Shown here: one piece after another, positions 9,164-18,586 of the stretch
Numbering within the stretch: position 1 is the first letter of the stretch
How the letters are laid out: each line of letters opens with the position of its first letter
NCBI RefSeq assembly: GCF_016862195.1
Contig: NZ_BOMM01000008.1
Span: 62,001-126,000 of the forward strand
Direction: 5' to 3'
Source: Paractinoplanes ferrugineus
GTDB taxonomy: Bacteria; Actinomycetota; Actinomycetes; Mycobacteriales; Micromonosporaceae
DNA: 64,000 bases
Made by a program: the position numbers and the translations under genes
Notes under the pieces: model-generated
What the model saw: only the letters and a program-made list of their open reading frames with translations
Database searches by the model: none
Told to the model about the DNA's origin: nothing

Positions 9164-9907
9164 TCAATGCGTAAGGATTTTCGACAGGAAGTCCTTGGCG
9201 CGATCGCTTTTCGGATTGGCGAAGAACTCGGTCGGCGGTGCTTCCTCGACGAGTTGACCATCGGCCATGAAGACCACCCGGTTGGCCGCGTGCCGGGCGA
9301 AGCCCATCTCGTGGGTGACCACCACCATGGTCATCCCCTCCCGGGCCAGCGACGTCATGACGTCGAGCACCTCGCCCACCATCTCGGGGTCGAGGGCGCT
9401 CGTCGGCTCGTCGAAGAGCATCGCCTTGGGCTGCATCGCGAGGGCTCGCGCGATCGCCACCCGCTGCTGCTGGCCACCGGAGAGCTGGGCCGGGAACTTC
9501 TCCGCCTGGTTGCCGATGCCGACCCGGTCGAGCAGCGCCATGGCCCGCTCGCGGACTTCGACGGGCTTCTCCTTACGCACCTTGACCGGTCCGAGCATGA
9601 CATTCTGCAGGATGGTCTTGTGCGCGAAGAGATTGAACGACTGGAACACCATGCCGACCTCGCTGCGCAGGCGGGCGAGGGATTTGCCCTCCTCCGGCAG
9701 CGGTTTGCCGTCGAACGTGATGGTGCCCGAACTGATCGGCTCAAGTCGATTGATGGCGCGGCAGAGCGTGGACTTGCCAGACCCGGACGGTCCGATCACG
9801 ACGACCACCTCGCCACGGGCGACGGACATGTTCACGTCGTCGAGCACGTGCAGTGGGCCGAACCATTTGTTGACGTTCTCGAGGACGATGAGAGCCTCGT
9901 CGGACAC
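9164..9907 (-). CDS. gluA: Glutamate ABC transporter ATPase GluA
   Basis: GluA hydrolyses ATP to drive import. All ABC hallmarks are visible in 247 residues: Walker [11 protein letters not shown]-loop [12 protein letters not shown], signature LSGGQQQR, Walker [13 protein letters not shown], and the switch His in VVTHEMGFA. It is the promoter-proximal gene of the leftward gluABCD operon, 55 bases before gluB. The 131-base region upstream is shared with a divergent small gene and contains TCGGTTCACACCGA (9971-9984), a short inverted repeat that could be an operator for either direction. Confidence 0.95.
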   Translation of the reverse strand: MSDEALIVLENVNKWFGPLHVLDDVNMSVARGEVVVVIGPSGSGKSTLCRAINRLEPISSGTITFDGKPLPEEGKSLARLRSEVGMVFQSFNLFAHKTILQNVMLGPVKVRKEKPVEVRERAMALLDRVGIGNQAEKFPAQLSGGQQQRVAIARALAMQPKAMLFDEPTSALDPEMVGEVLDVMTSLAREGMTMVVVTHEMGFARHAANRVVFMADGQLVEEAPPTEFFANPKSDRAKDFLSKILTH

Positions 9908-10038
9908 TGTCGAACCACCGTCCGTTCGTCGCGGATCACCCGGATGGGCACACTCTAATTGGACCGTTGTATCGGTTCACACCGAGAATGGTCACGGAGC
10001 GGTAACTTAACTGATGGAAGGCCCGGAGATTGTCCAGC

Positions 10039-10482
10039 ATGTTCGGTATGGCTGACGGGGACCCGACACCCGGCCTGTGGAACTGGGCGATCGGAAATCG
10101 AATTGATGCGGAACGAGTGCACGGCGCGATCGCCGGTGCGCTGGAACGCAACGTGGGTCCGCTGGGCACGGACGGCGCGATCATGTGCGACGTCTACCGG
10201 GTGGGTGGCGACTTCCCGACACTCGCCGACGTCTACCTGGCTCCGGCCGGGGTCGACGAGGCCACCGCCGCGAGCGCCGTCGCGGTCCGGCTGGAGACCG
10301 CGGTCCTGCTTGCCGACGACACTCTCGACCCGACGAGGTACGTGCTGGCCGAGCCGGACGGCACGCTGCGGCCGGTGCACGTCGACGAGATCGAGACCGA
10401 CGACGGCCCCGAGCGGCGTGGGCTGCGCCCCTGCACCGGCGGCGATTGTGACCGTACGCCGGAGCGGCCCGCCGCCGCCTAA
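10039..10482 (+). CDS. Hypothetical protein, 147 aa
   Basis: The family is not recognised. The predicted product is a soluble, acidic alpha/beta-looking protein with no signal peptide or membrane segment. Notable stretches are NWAIGNRIDAERVHGAIAG, GAIMCDVYRVGGDFPTLADVYL and a C-terminal CTGGDCDRTPERP, where two Cys five residues apart could bind metal or form a disulfide. It begins at ATG 10039 (GGCCCGGAGA upstream); a TTG at 10030 is an alternative. It is divergent from gluA and ends 21 bases before miaB, so it may be cotranscribed with miaB. Confidence 0.65.
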   Translation: MFGMADGDPTPGLWNWAIGNRIDAERVHGAIAGALERNVGPLGTDGAIMCDVYRVGGDFPTLADVYLAPAGVDEATAASAVAVRLETAVLLADDTLDPTRYVLAEPDGTLRPVHVDEIETDDGPERRGLRPCTGGDCDRTPERPAAA

Positions 10483-10503
10483 GCAGTACCCTGGTCAATT
10501 GCC

Positions 10504-11991
10504 ATGACTATCGAAGACCTCGGCACCCGGCGCACCTATGACGTGCGCACCTATGGCTGCCAGATGAACGTGCACGACAGTGAGCGCATCTCCGGCCTGA
10601 TGGAGGATGCGGGCTACGTGCGTGCCGCCGATCCCGAGGCGGCCGACGTCGTGGTCTTCAACACCTGCGCGGTCCGGGAAAATGCCGACAACCGCCTCTA
10701 CGGCAACCTCGGTCACCTGCGCCCCACCAAGCTCAAGCACCCCGGCATGCAGATCGCCGTGGGCGGCTGCCTGGCCCAGAAGGACCGCGGCGACATCGTC
10801 AAGAAGGCGCCCTGGGTCGACGTCGTCTTCGGCACCCACAACATCGGCTCGCTGCCGGCGCTGCTGGAGCGGGCCCGGCACAACGAGGCGGCCGAGGTGG
10901 AGATCCTCGAGTCGCTCGAGGTGTTCCCGTCGACCCTGCCGACCAAGCGTGAGTCGACCTACGCCGGCTGGGTGTCGATCTCGGTGGGCTGCAACAACAC
11001 CTGCACGTTCTGCATCGTGCCGGCGCTGCGCGGCAAGGAGAAGGACCGGCGCCCCGGCGAGATCCTGGCCGAGGTCGAGGCATTGACCAAGGAGGGCGTT
11101 CTCGAGGTCACGCTGCTCGGGCAGAACGTCAATTCGTACGGCGCGGAGTTCGGTGACCGGCTCGCGTTCGGCAAGCTGCTGCGCGCCACCGGCGACATCG
11201 AGGGGCTGGAGCGGGTGCGGTTCACCAGCCCGCACCCGAAGGACTTCACCGACGACGTGATCGCCGCGATGGCCGAGACGCCGAACGTCTGCCACTCGCT
11301 GCACATGCCGTTGCAGTCCGGCTCCGACCGAGTCCTCAAGGCCATGCGGCGCAGCTACCGCCAGGAGAAGTACCTGGGGATCATCGAGAAGGTCCGGGCC
11401 GCGATGCCGGACGCCGCGATCACCACCGACATCATCGTCGGCTTCCCCGGCGAGACCGAGGAGGACTTCGAGCAGACCCTCGAGGTGGTCCGCCGGGCCC
11501 GCTTCTCCAGCGCCTTCACCTTTCAATATTCCAAGCGGCCGGGCACGCCCGCCGCGACGATGCCGGAGCAGGTGCCCAAGGCGGTCGTGCAGGACCGCTA
11601 CAACCGGCTGATCGCCCTCCTCGAGGAGATCACCTGGGCCGAGAACAAGAAACTCGTGGGCAAGAAGGTCGAGGTGCTGGTCGCGGTCGGTGAGGGTCGC
11701 AAAGACGAGCGTACGGGCCGGATGAGTGGCCGGGCCCGGGACGGCCGGCTGGTCCACTTCGCGACCGGCGATCTCGCGCCCCGTCCCGGCGACATCGTCG
11801 AGACCGTGCTCACCTACGCCGCCCCGCACCACCTCAACGCCGACGGCGAGCCGCTGTCGCACCGGCGCACCCGGGCCGGCGACGCGTTCGAGGCCGGCCG
11901 CACCCCCAAGCTCAAGGGTGTCTCGCTGGGCCTGCCCACGGTCGGGGTGCCGGCTCCGCTGCCGGCCACGAGCGGTGGCTGCGCGCTCTGA
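10504..11991 (+). CDS. miaB: tRNA-2-methylthio-N6-dimethylallyladenosine synthase MiaB
   Basis: MiaB is a radical-SAM methylthiotransferase that adds the 2-methylthio group to i6A37 of tRNAs. The 495-residue protein has the N-terminal UPF0004 domain with its three cluster Cys (TYGCQMN, NTCAVRE, GGCLAQ), the radical-[11 protein letters not shown] triad near residue 165, downstream SAM-barrel motifs ([34 protein letters not shown]) and a C-terminal TRAM RNA-binding domain. Its substrate modification is made by MiaA, encoded 5 kb downstream. A short C-terminal extension ends GGCAL. Identification is secure. Confidence 0.96.
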   Translation: MTIEDLGTRRTYDVRTYGCQMNVHDSERISGLMEDAGYVRAADPEAADVVVFNTCAVRENADNRLYGNLGHLRPTKLKHPGMQIAVGGCLAQKDRGDIVKKAPWVDVVFGTHNIGSLPALLERARHNEAAEVEILESLEVFPSTLPTKRESTYAGWVSISVGCNNTCTFCIVPALRGKEKDRRPGEILAEVEALTKEGVLEVTLLGQNVNSYGAEFGDRLAFGKLLRATGDIEGLERVRFTSPHPKDFTDDVIAAMAETPNVCHSLHMPLQSGSDRVLKAMRRSYRQEKYLGIIEKVRAAMPDAAITTDIIVGFPGETEEDFEQTLEVVRRARFSSAFTFQYSKRPGTPAATMPEQVPKAVVQDRYNRLIALLEEITWAENKKLVGKKVEVLVAVGEGRKDERTGRMSGRARDGRLVHFATGDLAPRPGDIVETVLTYAAPHHLNADGEPLSHRRTRAGDAFEAGRTPKLKGVSLGLPTVGVPAPLPATSGGCAL

Positions 11992-12058
11992 AATTGCCTG
12001 CCGGCAAGCAATGAGCCGCCGATAGGCGGAAGTGCTCACCTTCGGCGGTCGGCGGCCG

Positions 12059-13492
12059 ATGAGCGGTCCTGTGCTGATCTTCCGCCTCTACGCCGCCGTC
12101 GCGGGCGTCGTGGTGGCGACGTACCTGCTCATCCCGTACGACATCCGCGGTATTCCGTTCTTGATCTTGACGATCAGCGTCGTGCCGGCGGTGATCGTGT
12201 CGCTGCGCCGGGCGCCGAAGGGCGCCCGGCTGGCGTGGTGGGTGCTGCTGGCCTCGGCGATCTCCTACAACCTCGGCAACTTCGTGTGGATCTGGATGGT
12301 CACCTGGGGCGGCCGGGTCAGCGGGGACGGCACCGTCGCCGATCTCTTCCTGCTCACCGGTGGTGGCCTCACGCTCGCCTCGGCACTGGTCGTGGTGCGG
12401 CAGCGCGGCCGCGGCGACACCGGCGGCATCATCGACTCGGTGATCACCGCGGTGGCGCTGTCCGGGCTGCTGTGGGACGCGGTGATGCTGCCCGCGATGA
12501 CCGCCCACGACCTCTCGGTCACGCGGCAGGCCGGCACGTTCGTCAACGTGTTCCTGATGGCCGGTGCGCTGGGGGCGCTGGTGCGGGTCTCGGCCGTCGC
12601 CGACCGGCGGATGGCGCCGGTGTGGCTGCTCACCGCGGGCAACTTCCTCGCCCTGATGGGCACCGTGACCGGCACGTTCGCGTTCGACGCCAACGGTGTG
12701 CGCGCCGACTGGACGAACATGGTCTACCTGGGCGCCTATGCGACGCTCGGCTGCGCGGCCCTGCACCCGGCGGTGTCCGAGCTGGCCGAGCGGGGCCCGC
12801 GCCCGGTGGACGACCTGAGCAACGGCCGGCTGACCTTCCTCGGCTTCATGCTGGCGCTGGGCCCGCTGATCGGCGGCGGCCGGGCGATTCTCGGCCTGCC
12901 CACCGACGGGGTGCTCATCGCGCTCTCCTCGGCCGGCCTGGTTCCGCTGGTCATGATGCGGATCGCGCGGTTGTCGGCGGCCCGCCGCGAGGCCGAGCGG
13001 GCGCTGCACCGGCTGGCCACCTCGGACCCGCTCACCGGGTTGCCCAACCGGGCGGCCTGCGTCGCCCGGATCGACCAGGAGCTGCGGAACGGCCCGGACG
13101 GGCTGGCCGTGCTCTTCTGCGACCTCGACGGCTTCAAACCGGTGAACGACCGCCTCGGTCACGCCGCCGGGGACGATCTGCTGGTCGCGGTGGCCGAGCA
13201 CCTGCGGGCCGGAATGCGTGACGGTGACCTGGTGAGCCGGTTCGGCGGGGACGAGTTCGTGATCATCTGCCGGGGACCCGGCGCGGTCGAGGCGGTCGCC
13301 GAGCGGATCGACGGCCTGGCCGCTCGCGAGTTGGCCGCGGCCGGCGAACGGGTGCGCATCGGGGTCAGCGTCGGCGTCACCTATGCCCGGCCCGGCGACG
13401 ACACCGACGACGTGCTCACCCGGGCCGACCTGGCCATGTACGACGCCAAGAAGTCGAAGGCGATCGGCGCGCTCAGCCTGGTCACGGCGTAG
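12059..13492 (+). CDS. Membrane GGDEF diguanylate cyclase
   Basis: This protein probably makes cyclic di-GMP. The N-terminal half (about 1-310) has eight or so hydrophobic segments and resembles an integral-membrane sensor. The C-terminal GGDEF domain has the intact active site RFGGDEFV, the upstream metal Asp in FCDLDGFKPVNDRLGH, and an RDGD sequence five residues before RFGGDEF's GG, which matches the RxxD product-inhibition site. No EAL or HD-GYP domain is present. ATG 12059 is used; a GTG at 12032 in frame is nearly adjacent to an AGGCGGA and is less likely. The 3' end overlaps the convergent LysR gene by 11 bases. The che operon in this window contains a possible target process (motility), which is inference. 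Confidence 0.85.
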   Translation: MSGPVLIFRLYAAVAGVVVATYLLIPYDIRGIPFLILTISVVPAVIVSLRRAPKGARLAWWVLLASAISYNLGNFVWIWMVTWGGRVSGDGTVADLFLLTGGGLTLASALVVVRQRGRGDTGGIIDSVITAVALSGLLWDAVMLPAMTAHDLSVTRQAGTFVNVFLMAGALGALVRVSAVADRRMAPVWLLTAGNFLALMGTVTGTFAFDANGVRADWTNMVYLGAYATLGCAALHPAVSELAERGPRPVDDLSNGRLTFLGFMLALGPLIGGGRAILGLPTDGVLIALSSAGLVPLVMMRIARLSAARREAERALHRLATSDPLTGLPNRAACVARIDQELRNGPDGLAVLFCDLDGFKPVNDRLGHAAGDDLLVAVAEHLRAGMRDGDLVSRFGGDEFVIICRGPGAVEAVAERIDGLAARELAAAGERVRIGVSVGVTYARPGDDTDDVLTRADLAMYDAKKSKAIGALSLVTA

Positions 13493-14360
13493 CGGCGGCC
13501 CGGCGCAGGTGCTCCAGCAGCGCCGCGGTGGCCGGTGGATCGGGCGGCTCGCCGTGCACGGCGGCCAGGATGCGGCGGCCCGGCCCGGGGAGCCGCACGG
13601 TGCGGACCCGGTCGTCGCGGTGGGCGGCCAGGGCGAGCGCGGGCAGCGTGGTCACCCCGAGACCGGCCGCGACCAGGCTCTGCACCGCCACGTAGTCGTC
13701 GGTCGTGAACCGGATGTCGGGCGTGAAGCCCTCGGCCGCGCAGGCCCGCACCAGTTCGTCCCGGCAGCGCTCGCAACCGCCGATCCAGGGCCGGTCACGG
13801 TGGTCGCGCAGGCTTCCGCCGGGCCAGTCGGGCGGCGTGACCAGGTGCATCGGCTCGTCCGTCAGCATCTCGTGCCGCACCCCGGCCAGATCGGGTTGCG
13901 GCCCGCCCGGATGGGCGAACAGCAGGGCCACCTCGACCGCACCGCTGCGCAGCGCTCGCATCGCCGCCGGCGGCTCGGCCTCGGCGAACCGCAGATCAAT
14001 CGACGGGTACGCGGTGAGGAAGCCGGCCGCCGCGGCGGGCACGAACGTGCCCAGCGCCGACGGGAACGCGGCCAGCCGCACTCGCCCCGCCCGTAGCCCG
14101 GTGTGTTCGGCCAGCTCGTCCTCGGCCGCGGCGAGCCGGCCCAGGATCTCCTCGGCCCGGTCGGCGAGCACCCGGCCGGCCTCGGTGAGCCGGATGCCTC
14201 GACCGGCCCGCTGCACCAGTCGGCTGCCGGTCTCGGCCTCGAGCCGGGCGAGGTGATGACTGACCGACGGCTGCGCGTAGTGCAGGGCCTGGGCGGCGGC
14301 GGTGACCGAGCCGTGCCGGGCGACCGCCACCAGCACTCGAAGCCGGGTGACGTCAAGCAT
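13482..14360 (-). CDS. LysR-family transcriptional regulator
   Basis: This is a LysR-type activator/repressor of 292 residues. The N-terminal winged helix-turn-helix is clear (LRVLVAVARHGSVTAAAQALHYAQPSVSHHLARLE), followed by the linker helix and the periplasmic-binding-like co-inducer domain (RVRLAAFPSALGTFVPAAAAGF, VEVALLF). ATG 14360 is preferred to a TTG one codon upstream. It is divergent from a PLP-dependent dehydratase gene with only 71 bases between start codons, the classic arrangement in which a LysR protein controls its neighbour and itself. The effector is probably linked to the amino acid the neighbour consumes. Confidence 0.88.
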   Translation of the reverse strand: MLDVTRLRVLVAVARHGSVTAAAQALHYAQPSVSHHLARLEAETGSRLVQRAGRGIRLTEAGRVLADRAEEILGRLAAAEDELAEHTGLRAGRVRLAAFPSALGTFVPAAAAGFLTAYPSIDLRFAEAEPPAAMRALRSGAVEVALLFAHPGGPQPDLAGVRHEMLTDEPMHLVTPPDWPGGSLRDHRDRPWIGGCERCRDELVRACAAEGFTPDIRFTTDDYVAVQSLVAAGLGVTTLPALALAAHRDDRVRTVRLPGPGRRILAAVHGEPPDPPATAALLEHLRRAAATP

Positions 14361-14431
14361 CAACCAAATCTATCGGTTTCCACGAAGATGGGCATTGGAC
14401 CTATGGGTCGGTACCGGTCGACGATCTACCC

Positions 14432-15373
14432 ATGGAGCTCACCTACGCCGACGTCCGCGCGGCCCGCGAGGTCGTCCGCCGTCACCTGCCGCCCACCCCG
14501 ATGTGGTCCTACCCGCTGCTCGACCGCACGACCGGCGCGACGGTGCTGGTCAAGCACGAGAACACGCAGCCGGTCGGGGCGTTCAAGGTGCGTGGCGGCC
14601 TGACCCTGCTCGCCGCCCGGCCGGACCGCGCTCGTGGCACGGTGACCTATTCGACCGGCAACCACGCGCTGTCCCTGGCGTACGCGAGTCAGGTCTTCGG
14701 CGCACCCTGCACGGTCGTGATGCCGGCGGCCGCCAATCCGGCGAAGGCGGCCGCGGTCGAGGCGCTGGGCGCGACGGTGGTGCTGACCGGTGCCGGTCTG
14801 GCCGCCGCCGAACAGCACGCGGTGCGGCTCGCCGCCGAGACCGGCGCTCGCCTGGTGAGCCCCGGAGACACCCTCGAGCTGCTGGCCGGGGTCGGCACCC
14901 TCTATCAGGAGATCTTGGAAGCCCGCCCCGACCTGGACGCGATAGTCGTGCCGGTCGGCAGCGGTACGGGCGCGGCCGCCGCCACAGTCGTGGCCAAGGA
15001 GTTGGCCCCGAGGTGTCAGATCATCGCCGTGCAGTCGGCTTCGTCGCCCGCCGCCCACGACTCCTGGCGTGACCAGTCGCCGGTGGTACGGCCGAACCGG
15101 ACACGCGTCGACGGGTTGGCGACCGGCCGGGGTTTCGCCCTGCCGCAGCACCACATGCGTGATCTCGCGGACTTCGTGCTGGTCACCGACGACCAGATCA
15201 CCGTGGGCCGGCGGGTGCTGGCCCGGGACGCGCACACCCTCGCCGAAGGGGCCGGCGCCGCGCCGCTGGCCGCCGTGCTGGCGGACCCGGAGCGCTTCGC
15301 CGGCCGGACGATCGCGGTTGTCTGCACCGGTGGCAACGCGTCACCGGCCGAATTGGCGTCTTTGTCGGATTAA
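14432..15373 (+). CDS. Threonine/serine dehydratase-like PLP enzyme
   Basis: This fold-type II PLP enzyme of 313 residues probably deaminates threonine or serine to an oxo acid, or acts on a related hydroxy amino acid. The PLP lysine is in GAFKVRGG (Lys about 52). The substrate loop is YSTGNHALSLAYAS, and the phosphate-binding loop reads VPVGSGTGAAAA rather than the common GGGGL. It lacks the C-terminal ACT regulatory domain of biosynthetic IlvA, so a catabolic role is more likely. It is divergent from a LysR gene, its likely regulator. Specificity cannot be read from the sequence. Confidence 0.8.
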   Translation: MELTYADVRAAREVVRRHLPPTPMWSYPLLDRTTGATVLVKHENTQPVGAFKVRGGLTLLAARPDRARGTVTYSTGNHALSLAYASQVFGAPCTVVMPAAANPAKAAAVEALGATVVLTGAGLAAAEQHAVRLAAETGARLVSPGDTLELLAGVGTLYQEILEARPDLDAIVVPVGSGTGAAAATVVAKELAPRCQIIAVQSASSPAAHDSWRDQSPVVRPNRTRVDGLATGRGFALPQHHMRDLADFVLVTDDQITVGRRVLARDAHTLAEGAGAAPLAAVLADPERFAGRTIAVVCTGGNASPAELASLSD

Positions 15374-15403
15374 GCGGAGTGAGCGGAGTGAGCGGAGTGA
15401 GCG
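15374..15403 (+). repeat. Three tandem copies of a 10-bp repeat
   Basis: GCGGAGTGAG is repeated three times between the dehydratase and the convergent DUF349 gene. It fills the whole gap between the two stop codons and resembles the GAGCGAGC-type spacer at 7435-7507. Confidence 0.85.
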
Positions 15404-15404
15404 C

Positions 15405-16613
15405 CTAGTTGGCCTGCTCGGCGAGAGCGAGGAACTGCTTCTTGGAAGCAAGCGCCTGCTCGGCCTCCTTGATGCGGCGGTTGTCGCCGGCCGCCTGCGC
15501 GCGGGCCAGCTTCTCCTCCGCCTCGGCGACCTGCTCGCGCATCTGCCGCAGCAGCGGGTTGTCCTGCGGGGTGGTCTTGCGCCACGCCGAGTCCATCGCC
15601 ACCCGGATGCGCTCCTCGGCGGCCCGCCAGCGACGGTCGAGCGACACCGACGCCTCGCGCGGCACCCGGCCCGCGTCGTGCCATGCGGCCTGGGCGTCCC
15701 GCAGCTTGTTCTGCGCGGCGCGCGGGTCGGCGTCGACGTCGACCGCCTCGAGCTCGGTGAGGATGGCCTGCTTCTTGTCGAGGTTGCCCTTGTACTCCGC
15801 GTCACGTGCGGAGAAGACCTCGCTACGCCGGGTGAAGAAGGCGTCCTGCGCCGCCCGGAACCGCTCCCAGAGGCGCTGCTCGGCCTCCTTGGCGGCGCGG
15901 GGCGCGGCCTTCCACTCGGTCATGAGCTCCTTGAGCCGGTTGGCGGTGCTCGACCACTCGCCCGACTCGGCCAGGCTCTCGGCCTCCTTGACCAGCTCCT
16001 CCTTCGCCGTCTGGGCCTGCTTGCGCTGGCCGTCGAGGGTGGCGAAGTGGGCGCCCCGGCGGCGGGTGAAGCCGTCCCGGGCGGCGGCGAAGCGCTTCCA
16101 CAGCTCGCCGTCGGTCTTCTTGTCGACGCCGCGGATCGTCTTCCACTCGTCGAGGATCTCCTTGAGCCGGTCGCCGGCCGTCTTCCAGCCGGTGGCGTCG
16201 GCGGCGATCTTCTCGGCCTCTTCGACGAGGGCGGTCTTGCGGGCCAGGGCCTCGCCACGGGCCACCTCGCGGGCGGCACGGGCCTCCCCGGCCTTCTCGT
16301 CGGCGAGGCCGGCGAGCTTGTCGAGACGGGAGGCGAGCCCGTCGATGTCGCCGACCACGTGCGCTTCGGGCAGCTCGGTGCGCAGCCGCTTCACGGTGGT
16401 CAGCGAGTGCGACGCGTCGGCCGCGCCGGACTTGAGGCGGGCCTCGATGAGGTCGACCTCGGTGACGAGGTCGGCGAAGCGCCGGGCGAAGTGAGCCAGG
16501 CCCTCCTCGGGGGTGCCCGCCTGCCAGGAGCCGACCACTCGGTCGCCCTCCGCGGTCTTCACGTACACGGTGCCGTCGGCATCCACGCGCCCGAAGGCCG
16601 TCCAGTCGCTCAT
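15405..16613 (-). CDS. DUF349 domain-containing protein
   Basis: This is a 402-residue helical protein with a short beta N-terminus (TAFGRVDADGTVYVKTAEGDRVVG) followed by at least three DUF349 units. Each has a pattern like LKEILDEWKTIRGVDKKTDGELWKRFAAARDGFTRRR; the units recur near residues 165-220, 240-300 and 315-370. The family is widespread in actinobacteria and is probably all alpha-helical; a molecular function is not established to my knowledge. The gene faces away from miaA with 181 bases between starts, and it converges with the dehydratase gene. Confidence 0.85.
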   Translation of the reverse strand: MSDWTAFGRVDADGTVYVKTAEGDRVVGSWQAGTPEEGLAHFARRFADLVTEVDLIEARLKSGAADASHSLTTVKRLRTELPEAHVVGDIDGLASRLDKLAGLADEKAGEARAAREVARGEALARKTALVEEAEKIAADATGWKTAGDRLKEILDEWKTIRGVDKKTDGELWKRFAAARDGFTRRRGAHFATLDGQRKQAQTAKEELVKEAESLAESGEWSSTANRLKELMTEWKAAPRAAKEAEQRLWERFRAAQDAFFTRRSEVFSARDAEYKGNLDKKQAILTELEAVDVDADPRAAQNKLRDAQAAWHDAGRVPREASVSLDRRWRAAEERIRVAMDSAWRKTTPQDNPLLRQMREQVAEAEEKLARAQAAGDNRRIKEAEQALASKKQFLALAEQAN

Positions 16614-16794
16614 AACCCGTCCTCAGTCTCCCGGCGCCCACCCCCGGACCATCGGGGGCAACCACCGCCATAGCGCAGTCGAAGGCCGATAGCTTCTCAT
16701 CGGCATTCTTTCTCGCGCATTGTCACAGGTCCAACCCGGTTGTGGGGAAGCGCCCGCCGATGACCGTGGCCAAACCTTGTCCTACGGTTGCTTT

Positions 16795-17706
16795 GTGCCG
16801 TCAAGAGTGGTTCCGCGGGTGATCACTGTCGTGGGACCGACCGCCGCGGGAAAATCCGCCCTGAGCATCGCTCTCGCCCATGAACTGGGTGGTGAGGTGG
16901 TGAACGCCGACTCCATGCAGCTCTATCGGGGGATGGACGTGGGCACCGCGAAGCTGACGGTCGCCGAGCGGGCCGGCGTTCCGCACCATCTGCTAGACAT
17001 CTGGGACGTGACGGTGCCGGCGGCGGTCGCCGAATATCAACGGCTGGCCCGGGCGGCGATCGACGACATCCTGGCTCGTGATCGGGTTCCGCTGCTGGTC
17101 GGCGGGTCGGGACTGTACCTGCGCGCGGTCCTGGAGGAGTTCGAGTTCCCGGGCACCGACCCGGCGATCCGCGCCCGGCTGGAGGCCGAGCTGGCGGCCG
17201 GCGGCCCGGCCCCGCTGCACGAGCGCCTCCGGCAGCGCGATCCGGCCGCGGCCGAGAACATCCTGCCCTCCAACGGCCGGCGGATCGTCCGGGCGCTCGA
17301 GGTCATCGAGCTGACCGGCAGACCGTTCACCGCCACCCTGCCGCAGCCCACCCCGCACTACGACGCGCTGCAGATCGGGGTCGACCGCCAGGCCGCCGCC
17401 CTCGACGAACGGATCGCGCGCCGGGTCGATCTCATGTGGGCCGGCGGCCTGCTCGACGAGGTACGCGCGTTGATCCCGCTCGGCCTGCGCGACGGCCGCA
17501 CCTCGTCCCGCGCGCTGGGCTACCAGCAGGCGCTCGCCGAACTCGACGGCGAGCTCTCGACCGAGCTGGCGAAGGCGAGCACGGTGCAGGGCACGCGGCG
17601 GTTCGTGCGCCGGCAACGTTCCTGGTTCAAGCGCGACAAGGCGATCCACTGGCTCGACGGGGCCGGGGACAACCTCGTGGCGGACGCGCTGGCGCTTGCG
17701 AGATGA
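16795..17706 (+). CDS. miaA: tRNA dimethylallyltransferase MiaA
   Basis: MiaA transfers a dimethylallyl group to A37 of tRNAs reading UNN codons, giving the i6A that MiaB later thiomethylates. The P-loop GPTAAGKS, the substrate motif EVVNADSMQLYRGMDVGTAK, VGGSGLYLRAV and the C-terminal SSRALGYQQAL with RRFVRRQRSWF are all present. The GTG at 16795 gives 303 residues and starts just before the conserved core. No strong ribosome-binding site marks it, and an in-frame start at 16720 would add 25 unconserved residues. dapF follows after 7 bases, as in mycobacteria. Confidence 0.94.
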   Translation: MPSRVVPRVITVVGPTAAGKSALSIALAHELGGEVVNADSMQLYRGMDVGTAKLTVAERAGVPHHLLDIWDVTVPAAVAEYQRLARAAIDDILARDRVPLLVGGSGLYLRAVLEEFEFPGTDPAIRARLEAELAAGGPAPLHERLRQRDPAAAENILPSNGRRIVRALEVIELTGRPFTATLPQPTPHYDALQIGVDRQAAALDERIARRVDLMWAGGLLDEVRALIPLGLRDGRTSSRALGYQQALAELDGELSTELAKASTVQGTRRFVRRQRSWFKRDKAIHWLDGAGDNLVADALALAR

Positions 17707-17713
17707 TTGCAGC

Positions 17714-18586
17714 GTGCGATTCCCTGAGCCGACCTCCGGCGGAGAAACCCAGATCAAGTTCACGAAGGGCCACGGAACCGGCAACGACTTCGTGCTCGTC
17801 AGTGACCCGGACGGCGCTCTCACACTGACCCCCGCGCAGGTCGCGGCGCTCTGCGACAGGCGGTTCGGCATCGGTGCCGACGGCGTGCTGCGCGTCGTGC
17901 GCACCGCCAAGGACCCGGACGGCGCGGCGGTCGCGGCCGACGCCGAGTGGTTCATGGACTATCGCAACGCCGACGGCTCGATCGCCGAGATGTGTGGCAA
18001 CGGCGTGCGTGTCTTCACCCGCTTCCTGGTGTCGAGCGGGCTCGCCACGCCCGGCCCGGCGGGCCTGCCGGTGGCGACGCGAGCCGGCGTCGTGGTCGCG
18101 GTGCTCGAGGGCGACTCCATCCGGGTGAACATGCCGACCCCGCGGGTGTACGCGGCCAGCACCGCCACCACCGGCCCGCTGACCTTCCCCGGGATAGCCG
18201 TCGACTGCGGCAACCCGCACCTGGTCTGCGTCCTGCACGACGGCGTCGAACTGCCGTCGCTCGACCTGACCGTGGCCCCCGGCTTCGACCCGGCCCTGTT
18301 CCGCTCCGGGGTCAACGTCGAGTTCGCCGTCGCCGCCGAGCCGATCGAGGGCTTCGACCTGCACCTGGCGATGCGCGTCTACGAGCGCGGCTCGGGGGAG
18401 ACCCTGTCCTGCGGCTCGGGCGCGCTGGCGGTCGGCGCCGTGGCGCTGCGCGACGCGGGCCGGTCCACCGGCACCGTCGCGGTCGACGTGCCCGGTGGCC
18501 GGTTACTGGTCACCCACGACGCCGACGACCGCTGGTGGCTGGCCGGCCCGGCGGTGCTGGTGGCGAACGGCGAAACGCTCGGCTGA
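17714..18586 (+). CDS. dapF: Diaminopimelate epimerase DapF
   Basis: DapF interconverts LL- and meso-diaminopimelate for lysine and peptidoglycan synthesis. Both catalytic cysteines are present: the proton-transfer pair lies in AEMCGNGVR and TLSCGSGAL. Other family motifs are FTKGHGTGNDFVLV at the N-terminus, DGVLRVV, and CGNPHLV. The GTG at 17714, seven bases after the miaA stop, gives 290 residues; a TTG at 17696 inside miaA would add six. The next gene begins in the overlap TGATG at the dapF stop, so the three genes probably form an operon. Confidence 0.95.
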   Translation: MRFPEPTSGGETQIKFTKGHGTGNDFVLVSDPDGALTLTPAQVAALCDRRFGIGADGVLRVVRTAKDPDGAAVAADAEWFMDYRNADGSIAEMCGNGVRVFTRFLVSSGLATPGPAGLPVATRAGVVVAVLEGDSIRVNMPTPRVYAASTATTGPLTFPGIAVDCGNPHLVCVLHDGVELPSLDLTVAPGFDPALFRSGVNVEFAVAAEPIEGFDLHLAMRVYERGSGETLSCGSGALAVGAVALRDAGRSTGTVAVDVPGGRLLVTHDADDRWWLAGPAVLVANGETLG